A DNA stretch of 64,000 bases from Conchocele bisecta (GCA_029237695.1 CM055272.1:18216042-18280041); one strand, 5' to 3'. Positions 20,456-31,347 are shown, numbered from the stretch's first letter. Program-made: numbers and translations. The notes: generated by a model not told the origin, from the letters alone.

Positions 20456-20651
20456 GCTTCGGTGAAAAATATCGTTCAGAAGCAAAGCACGCGCGAGCGC
20501 CAGGGCTGCTGAACATACCTGTCTCGAGTTTACTGGTTTCTCAGTTATCACAATTTACTTCCCTTTACCTGTGGTTCTCCTATTTGAGGGCGAATTCATT
20601 CGGCTTATATTTAAGGATGGAAATTGGATCGAAATAATGCAACCTCTGTTT

Positions 20652-21110
20652 ATATGTGACTGGAGAAATGGGATGTGTGACCCGTGTAGCTCCTGATCTG
20701 ATAGCACACTCATGTAGCCTGATAGCGATCTCTATTGCGTGTTAGCAGCAATTTGCGGGTATCTCATTGACGGAATGGCGAACAGACCAATAGCCTATTT
20801 CACCAACATTGCAAAGTATACTTTTCTAGCAAAGTATACTTTGAGGGAGTAATCATTTATTTTCCCTCAAATGCATTATTTCATATAGAACTAACGACTG
20901 CATATATTTGATGATTAAACGTATGCAGACTTATTATACTGAATTTATTCTGTAATAAATTCAATATAATAAAAATAAATAAATCTATCCTAAAATTGAA
21001 AATTTCTCCCTCAAAGAATACTTTGCTAGAAAAGTATACTTTGCAATGTTGGTGAAATAGGCTACTGATCCTGGTCGCAAAACCCATAAGTCCCATTTCT
21101 TCAGTCACAG
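20652..21110 (+). mobile_element. D-family element interrupted by N
   Basis: D left part tatatgtgactggagaaatg to gaatggcgaacaga (20651-20786), then the N element, then D right part gatcctggtcgcaaaaccca to cttcagtcacag. The D centre between gaacag and gatcctggtc is gone. Confidence 0.72.
20791..21064. mobile_element. N-family foldback element
   Basis: Ends tagcctatttcaccaacatt and aatgttggtgaaataggcta are perfect inverted repeats, continuing through gcaaagtatactt. Centre ctgaatttattctgtaataaattca. Second copy at 39228-39529. Confidence 0.87.
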
Positions 21111-21469
21111 ATGATGATGCAACTTTAAGATCAGGTTGGGTTATTTATGTTACACACACTCGATATTTTTATGTTTCGACCCAGTTTCCTGAATCTCACA
21201 GTATCTACCGAAGCTTATTCGCCCTACATTCTTAGCTAATCGCTGGCCAGTATCTCGCTCTTTTACATACTATAATTCGTATTGTGAACATGTATATGGT
21301 GACGGCCATTTCGAAAATATGCATTCCACCCCGAGGAAAGTTGGGGAATTGTTTACTTTCAAATGGTATTTCGCTCATCATTCTGACAAAGTTTGGTCTC
21401 TACCCCCAATTTTTCTTAATTACAATTATTTTTCTCAGACTAGAATGGCGAACGGTGAACACTGATCAT
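21111..21469. other. Intergenic, nothing recognised
   Basis: No repeat or exon identified. Confidence 0.35.
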
Positions 21470-21806
21470 TCCGTCAAATCGACGCGATTTTATTGTTTCG
21501 ACGCCATATTGGATGTGTACTTCGCGGGACGTTTTGGAGAAACGGAACCAGGAATGATGACAATGTGGCCAGAATGCTCTGTTCTAAGTACTGGTGCCAC
21601 GGGATGTCCCGTTCTCCCGTGACTCCGGTACTCGGCACAGCGCCGGTACATCTCTGCGCATGCGTGGATTTAGATCCTTCCACGGTATGAACCCTCGGAC
21701 CATTCCGTACATGGAGAATACGCCATTTTATTTTCGACGCCATATTGAATTTTGTACTTCCGCGGGACGTTTTCAGGTTTTGGCGGAACGGAACCCGGAA
21801 TGATGA
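21470..21806 (+). repeat. Direct repeat of about 85 bp, 240 bp apart
   Basis: cgacgccatattggatgtgt, cgcgggacgttttgg and cggaaccaggaatgatga (from 21478) recur as cgacgccatattgaattttg, cgcgggacgttttcagg and cggaacccggaatgatgaa (to 21806). The span is relatively GC-rich. I see no reading frame shared by both copies. Confidence 0.6.
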
Positions 21807-22014
21807 ACGGCCAGGATATGAATTTCTTACATTACATCTGTATGGAAAACTGGATCTATTTCGTGGATGAAGTGAACTGAATTCCACCTCGGGAAGCTAC
21901 ATAGCAACCATTGTTTTAAGGTTTGACACAATCACTGTTTTCATTTTGCAGCTCGAGACGGCGTAAATTAACGGTAGGATTTAGTACTAAACCCATTGAC
22001 CCGGCCTTAAATGA

Positions 22015-22860
22015 CGTTAGCTGTTGATAGGCCGTTAAACCCCAAGAAACAAAAAACAAACAGCTCTACGGCACGGGTGGTAGGTATGTGAGGTGGGGAA
22101 ATACCAAAATCAGAACTGAATATGTTTGTTTGTTTGTTTGTTTGTTTGTTGGGTCATTTAAGGCCGGGTCAATGGGTTTAGTACTAAATCCCATATACAG
22201 AGCTGCCAACCCCATGTCGGTCACATGAGGAACATGGAGAGAAAAAGGGGCTATTTTGCGGAATACACCATCTGTTTTCCGGAACACAAATCAGTACTCA
22301 CTGATATGCATAAAGTAAACTTGTCTCGGCCACCATGACCAACCGAAAAATCACAATTACACAGCTTGCAAGACGCAAATTCATCACCGCTCTTCGACAG
22401 GACCAAATGGGGCCATATCTCGCCGGAATCAGTGATGAACATGTACATGTACAAATGGGGGGAAAATCCCAAAATCAGAACTGAATATTTACAATAACAA
22501 AACTATATATTCAGCCCTGAAATCAGAATAATCCTGATCTGATGCCAGGTCCTCGCCACACCAGAATCACTTGGCCCCTCCCAAAAGAAGTAGGATCAGT
22601 AATAATCTTACTAATTTTATAATGGGCAATAACCCAATTCAACTCCCAGGTAACTAAAGAGCCAAAGATAAAAACGTACCAGAGGGCCAAACCAGGCAAA
22701 TCGTGATTCCTATAAGGAGGAACCCCTACCGTTAACTTACGCTGTCTCGTTCGCCCGACCACCACCCACAACTGAATATGTACATAAAAGATATATATTT
22801 CCAAATTAGAATATCCTGATCTGGTGCCAAGTCCTCTCCACACCATTCACTTAGCTTCCC
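22015..22860 (-). mobile_element. J-family SINE-like repeat, rearranged
   Basis: Two tails are visible. At 22015-22060 ttgataggccgttaaacccc runs into caagaaacaaaaaacaaac, and at 22119-22150 a (GTTT)n run leads into gggtcatttaaggccgggtc. The body (ttcagccctgaaatcagaat to cgcccgaccaccacccac) lies at 22510-22766, and a further partial body at 22785-22850. Tails of AAAC type fit a SINE read on the minus strand. Confidence 0.65.
22302..22437 (-). pseudogene. Zinc-finger fragment of a transposase-like protein
   Basis: The minus strand reads ITDSGEIWPHLVLSKSGDEF, then ASCKLCNCDFSVGHGGRDK. The CxxC followed by DFSVGHGGR is characteristic of the BED/TTF-like N-terminal finger of hAT-type transposases and related nuclear proteins; the following paired His are lost (TLCIS.. 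instead). A consensus donor GTGAGT follows directly. It lies inside a J/SINE cluster and is most likely a relic exon rather than a live gene. Confidence 0.5.
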
Positions 22861-22904
22861 TCTCTAGAATAGAATTACTACACTGCCAGGGGCGGATCTG
22901 GATA

Positions 22905-22917
22905 GGGGGGGGGGGGG
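22905..22917 (+). repeat. G13 tract
   Basis: Thirteen consecutive G between gata and ttccgggg, followed by a complementary C-rich stretch (ccgcccccacccccatt) 15 bases later. Confidence 0.9.
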
Positions 22918-23194
22918 TTCCGGGGTTGAAACCGCCCCCACCCCCATTCAGCCACGGAGTTTACATAGATCACAGTTTACCACCAGTTGGAGTCTGAATT
23001 TAAATGCCGTAAAACACAGGAAAGTGCAATTCGAAGAGCTCATAAATAGGACAACCCCCTAGTTGCGAACGGTAACTCTTGCAATTACTCCAGTACCGTC
23101 CGTAGCTAGATATGGACGGTACAGGAGTTCCCCAAATGCTGGATCCGCCCCTGACTGTACTCTTACAATATCAAGATTCCTGTAATAGTGAACC

Positions 23195-23564
23195 CAGGGC
23201 TCCAGATAAGCTGCGTATTTGCTTAAATACCCAATTAAAATCAGTAGTAGCGAGTATCAAAAAGCAATACAAATTGTGTGGTACCTTTATCATGCTGCAG
23301 AAAACAGACCACAAATATAGCATATATTTCTTATTTTCCATGAAAACACATCTTGGTATTACATTAGAATTGTCTCCAAGGAGACAATTGTAATGAAATA
23401 CCAAGACATGTTTTCATTTCGAAGCAAACTATTCAATAATTGCGGTCTGTTGATGTGACAGTAGTGTGATTTTACTTTACCCAATTAAAATTTTGAAATA
23501 CCCAATTGCTTCAGAAATGATGGAGTGACAATACTCAATTACTAATTACTTATCTGGAGCACTG
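23195..23564 (+). mobile_element. A-family foldback element
   Basis: cagggctccagataag to cttatctggagcactg, with central ttgtctccaaggagacaa. The left arm lacks the aaaattgccaaaaaccc segment present in other copies. No target duplication is recognisable. Confidence 0.82.
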
Positions 23565-23570
23565 GTAAAG

Positions 23571-23788
23571 TAGTTGTGACACAAGAAATGGGGCTTATGG
23601 GATTGTAATCAGTGCAGCTCCTGATCAAATAGCACACTCATGTAGTCTATTAATGCTCTATATTTGGTTAGAAGCAGGACTGGTGTTTCATTGATGAAAT
23701 GGCTAACAGTGCAGATCCTGATCAGACTGCAGATGCACAGGCTGATCCGGATCTATACTGGTCGCAAAACCCATTGCTCCAGTCACAG
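23571..23788 (+). mobile_element. D-family element
   Basis: tagttgtgacacaagaaatg to ctccagtcacag. Landmarks: gcttatgggattg, gcacactcatgtagtct, gtgttt cattgatgaaatggc, cagtgcagatcctgatcaga and its partner ctgatccggatctatactgg. Confidence 0.8.
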
Positions 23789-23928
23789 GGCAACCACAAA
23801 TTACCCTTCACATATTTGAGGCTTTTAAATTAAATCAACGAAAGCAAATGACCAAGAGAAAATAACTTTCATAAGTTGTAATAGGAAATTAATATAATTA
23901 TATAGATCTACTCAGGTTTCTTTCTCAT

Positions 23929-24303
23929 ACAGTCAAACCTCCCCGAACGGCCACCTCTCTACAACAACACCCTCTCTGTAACAGCCGCTATTTTATATCC
24001 CAAATGGATTATTTTCTCTATATCTAACCCTTAGACTGCTGAGCATGAAAATTGCCATCTGATGTTGATTTTGCATTCTTTCTCAATAAAAACATATTTT
24101 GACCTCACTTTAGAATCATTTCCATTGGAAATGATTCTAAAATGCTGTCAAAGCATGTATTTGATGAGAATTATCGAAGAAAATAAATAAACATCGGACG
24201 ATAAAATTGAATTCCGCATTAACCTCCCTACAACAGCCACCTCTCTACAACAGCCAGTTTTGCGTCTTCCCATGTGTGGCTGTTGTAGAGAGGTTGCACT
24301 GTA
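23929..24303. mobile_element. C-family element carrying a B element
   Basis: TA-cagtcaaacctc at the left and gaggttgcactg-TA at the right suggest a Tc1/mariner (pogo-like) MITE. The right part contains the hairpin acctctctacaacagccag / tggctgttgtagagaggt. B is nested between attttctctatatctaaccc and attccgcattaacctcc. Confidence 0.78.
24030..24216 (+). mobile_element. B-family element nested in C
   Basis: gactgctgagcatgaaaatt to aaattgaattccgcatt, centre catttccattggaaatg. The same nesting position is used in the copy at 27484-27758. Confidence 0.75.
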
Positions 24304-24444
24304 GTATCATGTATGTGATATATAAGCTGAAGATAATTGGCATAACGCTGTAATTATAGAGTCTAAATACAAGATGTCCGCCATATAAATCTTCAAATGT
24401 TCAGAACTTGGTGTGATCCAACATCGCATCAATTTCTATCAACT

Positions 24445-24750
24445 CAAGGTGTATGATCACATGGTTAAAACAACAAGTACTGAAACTTCCAGAAGCCCTC
24501 CGATTCAAAGTACGTATTATTTTATTTTGTCCTTATTACGTAACAGATTTTGATGAAATATGGCGCATCAAACTCGTCTTGTTAAGCTGCATTTGGTGGT
24601 CCCGGTATTTTGGCCCAAACTTGCTGCGCCATATTGCATCAAAATCCATTGCTTATTATGGAAAATATAAAATAATACTTACCTTGGAGTGGGCTTTCAA
24701 CATGTTCAGCCATTGTTGTTGTTGTTGTAACCACGTGATCATGCACCTTG
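24445..24750. mobile_element. U-family foldback element
   Basis: Terminal inverted repeats caaggtgtatgatcacatgg and ccacgtgatcatgcaccttg, followed inward by aacaacaagtactgaaac on the left; the arms also share gattttgatgaaatatggcg / cgccatattgcatcaaaatc. Flanked by aact on both sides. Second copy at 53241-53668. Confidence 0.84.
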
Positions 24751-24881
24751 AACTGTCACGCAATATTACAAAAACAACAAGAGGGAAGCATGTTTCATAA
24801 TCACTTTATTTTTATTTCATGCTGAGGATACTCTGATTTTTGTTGAAAAAATCTCATTATTTTGTTCATTCATCGATAAAG

Positions 24882-24950
24882 GTATATGTTGTTACCACTC
24901 ATTTGAACCGTCTCGTTGAGACGGTTCAAATGAGTGGTAACAACATATAC
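24882..24950. repeat. L-family perfect 33-bp hairpin
   Basis: 24882-24914 and 24918-24950 are exact reverse complements with loop gtt; the arm contains gttaccactcatttgaaccg. The same hairpin recurs at 38247-38320, and its right half borders the assembly gap at 39067. Confidence 0.92.
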
Positions 24951-25162
24951 TTTCCAAAGGATATGAAGAAAATAGGGATATTTTTCTCTCAAAAGGTTCA
25001 TACTACTAAAAGTGTATCCCGTCTGTAATGGGTTAAGAGTCAGAGTGTGCGGAAAAAAAAAAGAGTAATTTACAAGAAACTTTCCGAACATGTTTTGCCA
25101 GACTGAGTCTGATCAAGTGTTCTGATTTCGAGCAGGATGGCCACCTCATTTAGGTTTATTTA

Positions 25163-25912
25163 TAAATTTAATGGTGTTTAACGGCCTGTCAACAGCTAAG
25201 TCAGTTTAGACTGGGTAAACTGGGTCAAATACCATACGTTACCTGTTGTGATAGGGGGAGGGGGGGGGTGTTGTTGGTTATTAACGGCCTATCAACAGCT
25301 AAGGTCATTTAAGGGGTGGGGGGTATTGAATCCCAAAATCAGAACTGAATATTTACAGAAACTATTATATATTCAGCCCTGAAATCAGAATAACATCATG
25401 AGAGTCACTTAGCCCCACTCCCTAAAAGATATATGATTAATCGTTAATGTTTGTTTGTTTGTTGTTGTCGAAAATTGTATATTTTTTTTCGAAAATTGTC
25501 ATTTTTTTTATCGCCAATTGTTTTATTTTTTTTGAAGTGGCGATTTTTTTATTTTCCCCAGCGGAATCCCTGGTTTAGAAGTTAGTACTACATCCCATAT
25601 ATTACCTGTACACGTACATGTACAAATGGGGGGAAAATCCCAAAATCAGAACTGAATATTTACAATAACAAAACTATATATTCAGCCCTGAAATCAGAAT
25701 AATCCTGATCTGATGCCAGGTCCTCGCCACACCAGAATCACTTGGCCTCTCCCAAAAGCAGTAATATCAGTAATAATCTTACTACTTGTATAATGGGCAA
25801 TAACCCAATTCAACTCCCAGGTAACAAAAAAAGTCAAAGATAAAAACGTACCGGAGGGCCAAACCAGGTAAATCGTGATTCCTATGATTCGCCCGACCAC
25901 CACCCACCTACC
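25163..25912 (-). mobile_element. J-family repeats, two interrupted copies
   Basis: tggtgtttaacggcctgtca at 25171, a second start around 25277 (ttaacggcctatcaacagct), the body from ttcagccctgaaatcagaat at 25371, and a more complete copy at 25577-25912 ending gcccgaccaccaccc. Within the cluster lies a truncated M element. Confidence 0.7.
25470..25573. mobile_element. M-family element, right part
   Basis: tcgaaaattgtcatttttt, tatcgccaattgtttta, tgaagtggcgatttttttat then ccccagcggaatccctgg. The left cagggattcc end is absent. Confidence 0.7.
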
Positions 25913-26027
25913 CATCGTTAAATGTACCCTTCACATGCTCCCAACCCACCACCCAAACATCAAGGTAAAAACCATTGAAGTTTTCTGGGTGCTTAGAGGT
26001 TTTACTGCATCATACCACAATGTCACC

Positions 26028-26242
26028 CAGCGCTCCAGATAAGGTGCGTATTGGCGAATTTTAGGCACTTATTTTAGCAGAATATGCATTGCTTATCAAA
26101 AGTGTGAGTACATCAAATCAATGCCTATTTTCACATTGCTGTGAGTATTTTACTCACAGCAATGTGAAAATAGGCATTGATTTTCAAAGCGAGTGGTGAA
26201 AATACCGTAATGAAGTTGAAAATTTACTTATCTAGAGCTCTG
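26028..26242 (+). mobile_element. A'-subfamily element with a perfect 33-bp hairpin core
   Basis: cagcgctccagataagg to ttatctagagctctg. Flanks gtcacc and gtcact (5 of 6). The core 26115-26147 / 26151-26183 is a perfect inverted repeat with loop ttt, its arm containing gcctattttcacattgctg. Confidence 0.84.
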
Positions 26243-26477
26243 GTCACTAAGCCAACTACCTGTGGTGTAGACATTTTGGACAACAAGCGAAATATCACAG
26301 GTTGAATGCACATACACATAAAACAGAACAACAAAGCATTTGAAAAAATGTATCTAGTAATGAATTGTTTACAAACATATTGGCAATGTACATGTACTTG
26401 TGGCAACAGCATGTTTCAATAAATAAACACACAAAGCAGAAGAGTTGTCTTTCTTGATAAAACAAACAAATGACATT

Positions 26478-26911
26478 TACACATTGCGTAAACTTGCCGA
26501 GATGTCTACGTTTCTAAACATATATTGGCAATCTCAACTCCCATACACAACCACCTGCGTTAAACTTGCCAAGATGTAAACGTTTCTAAATATTGGCAAT
26601 CTCAACTCCCATACACAACTGCCTGCGTTAAATTTGCCAAGATGTCGTTTCGAAACATATATTGGCAATCTCAACTCCCATACACAACTGCCTGCGTTAA
26701 ACTTGCACAACAACTTTCTCAACTCGCAATCCAGTAATCAAGCTCAGCCAATCTCAACTTGCAATCAAACAGTTTGATTGTCTGAGCCTGAGCTGTAGCA
26801 CAGCTCCGGCTCAGTCAATCAATCTGCTTGATTTCAGACACAGTATTCAAGCATGCGGAAAGTAAACAATTGACAACTATTGGCAAGATTAGCGCAGGTG
26901 ATGGTGTAATG
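26478..26911. mobile_element. K-family element with a 75-bp tandem array
   Basis: Four successive units of about 72-80 bases share cctgcgttaaacttgccaag, acgtttctaaacatatattg and ggcaatctcaactcccatac (26480-26710). The right part resembles other K copies (gctcaggctcagtcaatc, then ggcaagattagcgcaggtga). The array explains open frames with repeated CVWELRLPI peptides; these are not genes. Confidence 0.78.
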
Positions 26912-26994
26912 CTTATGCAAAATGTTGCACTCATGTGATAAACTGACATCTACGACCGGCACATTTAAATGATACACAAGCTGACATGCGATTT

Positions 26995-27200
26995 ATTCAC
27001 GTTTAACGGCCTGTCAACAGCTAAGGCAACTTTAGGCCGGATTAACGTGGTCGAATCTATATATATAAATTGTTTTAAAGTCACTCTTTTTTATTAAGAG
27101 CGACTTTAAAACAATGTGTAGGTATTAAATATGCTTCCCTTCGGAGGTTATTGGAAATTACTATATAGCTAAATATTCAGCCCTGAAATTAGAATAAACC
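26995..27200 (-). mobile_element. J-family fragment with a small hairpin
   Basis: acgtttaacggcctgtcaac, ggcaactttaggccgg, then a hairpin ttgttttaaagtcactctt / aagagcgactttaaaacaa (27069-27116) and ttcagccctgaaattagaat. Confidence 0.55.
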
Positions 27201-27204
27201 GACC

Positions 27205-27370
27205 TTGTGCACAGGGCCCCTGTTTCACTATTAAGCTTTGTACGATAAAAATATTCGTACAAATTTTTGTGAGTTTGTTTCTCACATTAACCTGGTTTAC
27301 TAATCTGTCACTGAAAATTAAACACTCATATGTACAACTTAAGTTGCACATGGTTTAGTGGAACAGGCCC
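27205..27370. mobile_element. Diverged R-like foldback
   Basis: gggcccctgtttcactatta at the left and ggtttagtggaacaggcccc at the right are imperfect inverted repeats of the R type, with cgtacaaatttttgtg inside. Diverged from 40174 and 51371. Confidence 0.5.
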
Positions 27371-27483
27371 CATGACTGATGGAATAGCGAACAGTGCAGA
27401 TCCTGATCAGCCTGTGCGGATGCACAGGCTGATCTGGATCTTCACTGGTCGCAAAACCGATAAGCCCCATTTCTCCAGCCACT
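27371..27483 (+). mobile_element. D-family element, right half
   Basis: gatggaatagcgaacagtgc, the dyad tcctgatcagcctgtgcg / gcacaggctgatctgga, and ctggtcgcaaaaccgataag to catttctccagccac. Confidence 0.72.
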
Positions 27484-27758
27484 CTTTTATATCCCAAATG
27501 GATGATTTCCTCTTAGACTGCTGAGCACGACAATTGTCGTCTACTGTTGCTTTTGCCTTCTTTCTCAATAAAAACATGTTTTGACAGCATTTTACCATAT
27601 TGCCAAAGCATGTTTTTGGTGAATATTATCGAATAAAATAAATAAACAGAGAACGACAAAATTTAATTCAGCATTAACCTCCCTACAACAGCCACCTCTC
27701 TACAACAGCCAGTTTTGCGTCTTCCCATGGGTGGCTGTTGTAGAGAGGTTGCACTGTA
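27484..27758. mobile_element. C-family element carrying B, left-truncated
   Basis: Starts inside C (ttttatatcccaaatggatg), continues into a B copy whose centre is deleted (aaacatgttttgacagcatt, then ccaaagcatgtttttgg), then C's acctctctacaacagccag / gtggctgttgtagagaggtt hairpin and gcactg-TA. Confidence 0.72.
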
Positions 27759-28081
27759 TATACAAAATGTACAGTAATAAATACAACATACACATTTAAC
27801 AGGATAAAACATGTACACAGACAATAATATACAACGGCCGACTTTAAAAAATGAACAGATGTAGAGAATATGTGTCAAATGTACCATTTATTTAAGGCCA
27901 TAAAAAGTAATTTGGTTCTCAGATACAGGGTTTGCAGAATTTGACGCGGGAGGGCAGATTTTTAAAATATATTTTCTTATATTCGATTCAGAGTTTTTCA
28001 AGTCGCCAGATGTTCTATAAAGTTAATATAACCTGTTTAGAAAAATCACCAGATTTCCGTCAGACATGATTGGATAAAACT
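27759..28081. other. Intergenic, nothing recognised
   Basis: AT-rich; includes ggttctcagatacagggttt, a motif that also precedes the S repeat at 39866. Confidence 0.35.
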
Positions 28082-28195
28082 TGTTTTTGCATGGTAGTGT
28101 TTTTTATTGATCATGTGGCAAATTTACAGTGCAATTATATTTATCCATGACGATAAAATGCTCGATGTGCAGGGATTTTTCTGACGCGGCGAACA
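28082..28195 (+). repeat. S repeat, copy 1
   Basis: tttgcatggtagtgtttttt, tgatcatgtggcaaat, catgacgataaaatgctcga and gcagggatttttctgacgcg match the reverse complement of 39875-39985. Function unknown. Confidence 0.6.
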
Positions 28196-28426
28196 AAAAT
28201 ATTTTGTTAAGGCCTAATGGTGTTTAACGGAACATCCTGTTCTTGTGCCGGGTCTTCACCACACCAGCGTACCATTGAATAGCTCATGCTCAATGAATCA
28301 TACAAATTCATACAACAACGGGAATACAACTTGTGGGGGAGAACGGAAATTACAATAACCTTCCAATAAATCACAATATCGTGATCTGTTGCCAGGTGTC
28401 ATAAGCACACCAGGCAATGTGACATG

Positions 28427-28606
28427 CAGGGATTCCGCTGGAGATCGCCACTTTCATAAACAATTGGCGATAAAAAATTACAATTTTCGGAAAAAAATCA
28501 AAAAATAAAATAAACATTTTTTCTCGAAAATTGTAATTTTTTATCGCCAATTGTCTTATCTTTTTTGAAGTGGCGATTTTTTTATTTTCTCCCAGCGGAA
28601 TCCCTG
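28427..28606. mobile_element. M-family foldback, complete with 6-bp duplication
   Basis: 180 bp from cagggattccgctgg to ccagcggaatccctg, flanked by gacatg at 28421-28426 and 28607-28612. The interior carries gatcgccactttc / gaagtggcgattt and tggcgataaaaaattacaat / attgtaattttttatcgcca. The insertion is inside a J-like stretch. Confidence 0.88.
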
Positions 28607-28699
28607 GACATGATGTGTGAAACACATACCTTCTCATCTTCCAGATAGTGGGAGCTTGAACTCGGCTCATATTTAGCCAAACCGATTACATCATGTCCA

Positions 28700-29017
28700 C
28701 AGCGCTCCAGATAAGGGACGTATTGGCATATTTTACACACTTATTTTAGCTGAATACACATTGATTTTCAAATTGAGTAGTGAAAATACTGTGATAAAGT
28801 TGAAATTTACTTTAATAGTTGAGCTGCAAAATGCAAACATGGATTTGCTTTTTGCAGCACAAATAAGTTAATTTTTAAATGTGTTTTTTTTGTTGTTTAT
28901 CATTTGATCCCTATATAATAAGAACATCAATAATACATTTGTAAAAGTAAAATACGCATTAAATTTGAAATCTGGGGGAATAATACGCTTTAGATACAAA
29001 ACTTATCTGGAGCCCTG
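28700..29017 (+). mobile_element. A'-subfamily element
   Basis: cagcgctccagataagg to cttatctggagccctg, flanks tgtcca and tgtaca (5 of 6). Interior ttattttagctgaatacac, ttttcaaattgagtagtg, taatacatttgtaaaagtaa as in the copy at 4419. Confidence 0.8.
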
Positions 29018-29051
29018 TGTACATACATCTTATGTAACAACTTTTTGTTAT

Positions 29052-29115
29052 AATTAAAGGGTAAAAATGCAACATACTACTACTACAGCTGAAGTTCTAT
29101 TTTTACCCTTTAATT
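29052..29115. repeat. Small hairpin
   Basis: aattaaagggtaaaaat (29052-29068) pairs exactly with atttttaccctttaatt (29099-29115), with a 30-base loop holding tactactactac. Confidence 0.7.
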
Positions 29116-29140
29116 CTAACACCATACATACAGGTTGTTT

Positions 29141-29384
29141 AACCCTTTCAACCCTAAGAAACTGGAATTGACTGTGATATGCTAATGTTCCGACCAATCC
29201 AATGGTCACAAAATGATTTTCAGATTCGTCCATTTATGAAAAGGGGGTGTTTTTGGTCTCAAAAATATTAAAATTACTTTCAAAAAGTGCAGATCCTGAT
29301 GAGACGGCTCGTTACGAGCCGGCTCATCTGGATCTGCACTTTTTGCATAAACCGATATAGTGGGATTTCGGGTTCAAAGGGTTA
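29141..29384 (+). mobile_element. E-family element, complete with TTAA ends
   Basis: TTAA-ccctttcaaccctaag to ggttcaaaggg-TTAA. Centre gatgagacggctcgttacga / gccggctcatctggatctg. TTAA duplication and CCCTTT ends fit a piggyBac-like (or Kolobok-like) non-autonomous element. Confidence 0.82.
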
Positions 29385-29548
29385 AAATCATGATAACATC
29401 TTCTTGTCAAAAGCAAAAGGCTTTAGTACAACGATCAACATTTATTGTTCAAAATACGAAGTAGCACAACTGAAAAATTGTGTGTGCTATAATTTCCAGA
29501 TTGTGGTTCTAAATGACATCGCTAATGAAATACAACATGACCGTTTGT

Positions 29549-29680
29549 TTGTTTAATGGTCTTTAACGGCCTAGCAACAGATAAGGTCATTTAAAGACGG
29601 GCAAACAGGTTCGATCCTGCATTCAACCTGCTGCATTGGGGGGAAAATCACAAAATTTGAATAGAATATTTACATCGAAA
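29549..29680 (-). mobile_element. J-family fragment
   Basis: gtttgtttaatggtctttaa, cggcctagcaacagataagg, tcatttaaagacgggcaaac and ggggggaaaatcacaaaat: the tail end and adjoining core of J. Confidence 0.6.
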
Positions 29681-30027
29681 TAAAGCATTTCATCACTACT
29701 ACCGGTAAGCCATAATGCAGAAATTAATTTTTGCCACCATTTGGCATCATTTATTGAAAATATTTAACTTAGAAATATTTACACATTCCATAAAATCATA
29801 AAGGAAACGTCCATTCAACGTATTGCGTCTATATTCCCAGGTTTACATTAGCCCCACGTGACGTCGTGTGACGATGACTGGTTAAAGGTTGTTTGATGTC
29901 ATTAATCTGTACGACGTCGTCAATAACGGCACGCTACTGACAGGCAACGTCGCTAATCCATGAACAGCAACAAAATGATGTACCAACATATATTTTCTAA
30001 GTCATTTTGGCCTTGACATGAATTTCA
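29681..30027. other. Intergenic, nothing recognised
   Basis: Contains several ACGT-type motifs (ccacgtgacgtcgtgtgacg at 29862-29881) but no gene or repeat that I can support. Confidence 0.35.
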
Positions 30028-30285
30028 TCATTTGAGACCCGTCATGTCATTTTGTACCTATAAAGAACATGTGCGATATTTACAGAATTTCCGACATCTC
30101 CCGTAAATGACGTTGAAAGTCAACAAAATTTCCATAGCAAATGCGGAATAACATTCCGCATTTGCTATGAAAATTTTGTCAACTTTCGATATCATTTACA
30201 GAAAAGACAACAGTTTCTGTAAATATTTTTTAATGAAAACTCGCACATGTTCTATATGGAGACAAACCCAAATCTGGGACGTGAG
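30028..30285. mobile_element. O-family foldback, best copy
   Basis: Centre catagcaaatgcggaat / attccgcatttgctatg (30132-30171); arms gttgaaagtcaacaaaattt / aaaattttgtcaactttcga, then acagaatttcc / cagtttctg, and acatgtgcga / tcgcacatgt. The best-preserved O copy. Confidence 0.78.
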
Positions 30286-30328
30286 TCCAATAATAACAAG
30301 GCAATATCATACAGACCTATACACACTG

Positions 30329-30729
30329 CAGCGCTCCAGATAAGCTGCGTATTTGCGTAAATACCCAATTAAAATTGCCAAAAACCCAATAGAAATCAGA
30401 AGTAGTGAGAATCAAAAAGCAATGAGAACAATTGTGGTACTTTATCATGCTGCAGAAAACAATAAACAGACCACAAATATGGCATATTTTTCTTATTTTT
30501 CCATGAAAACACATCTTGGTATTTCATTAGAATTGTCTCCAAGGAGACAATTATAATGAAATGCCAAAATATGTTTTCATTTCGAAACAAACTATTCAGT
30601 AATTGCTGTCTGTTGATGTGTAAACAGTAGTGTGATTAATTATACCCAATTCAAATTTTGAAATACCCGATTGCTTCAGAAATGATGGAGCGACAATACT
30701 CAATTACTAATTCCTTATCTGGAGCCCTG
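30329..30729 (+). mobile_element. A-family foldback, full length
   Basis: cagcgctccagataag to cttatctggagccctg. Flanks share cacact with a one-base offset (30322-30327, 30730-30735). Centre attgtctccaaggagacaat. Confidence 0.85.
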
Positions 30730-31029
30730 CACACTATACATGTATGTACTCTAGCCATGTGTGTAGTCCCGTCTAAATGTTTTAAATGATAGATTTTACT
30801 CTTAACGCCACAACCACAAGAAAACACAGAGAATAATCTCCTCAATTTGTTAATACACTTTTTAATACCTGAATTTTCTACCGACATCTTGTAGGTATTT
30901 ACTAAATACATGTAAATGAACAACGATGCAAATACTCATCATTATTCAATGTAACCAAGCTATCTTTAATTATCATAGAGAATTGCGCAAAATGACACTA
31001 TGTCACTGAGCCAATCGCACATAAGCCGA

Positions 31030-31140
31030 ATGTAGCTGTTCTTGTAGTTGTCGGTAGCTAGTATTGTAGTAGTTGGTCACCAGTATTAAGATAGTCAGTA
31101 GCTAGTATTGCAGTCGTCGGTAGCTAGTCTATAAATAAGA
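31030..31140 (+). repeat. Minisatellite on gtcggtagctagtattg
   Basis: Four imperfect units of about 24 bases: gttgtcggtagctagtattg, gtagttggtcaccagtatta, atagtcagtagctagtattg, cagtcgtcggtagctagtct. Confidence 0.7.
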
Positions 31141-31272
31141 TAAACTGTGGGGTGTCGTGTTTGCTGAAGCATTTCATCCTGGCACTAGGCGGCTCACTCA
31201 GGATACAGATCTCCAGCTGATGATAGGTTAATGTTTGATTCATTTAGTCGTGGGTTACATGGTTTAAACCAT

Positions 31273-31347
31273 GTCAAGCTGAAGATACACAATTTTCTCA
31301 TAAACAATTTTTTTTTTATGAGAAGATTGTGTATCTTCAGCTTGAAA
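31273..31347. repeat. Hairpin with AT-rich loop
   Basis: caagctgaagatacacaatt (from 31275) pairs with attgtgtatcttcagcttg (to 31345); stem about 27 bp with one mismatch, loop aacaatttttttttt. Confidence 0.78.

Noticed and set aside
26534..26722. Frame with repeated CVWELRLPI peptides
   Set aside because: Product of the 75-bp tandem array in the K element.
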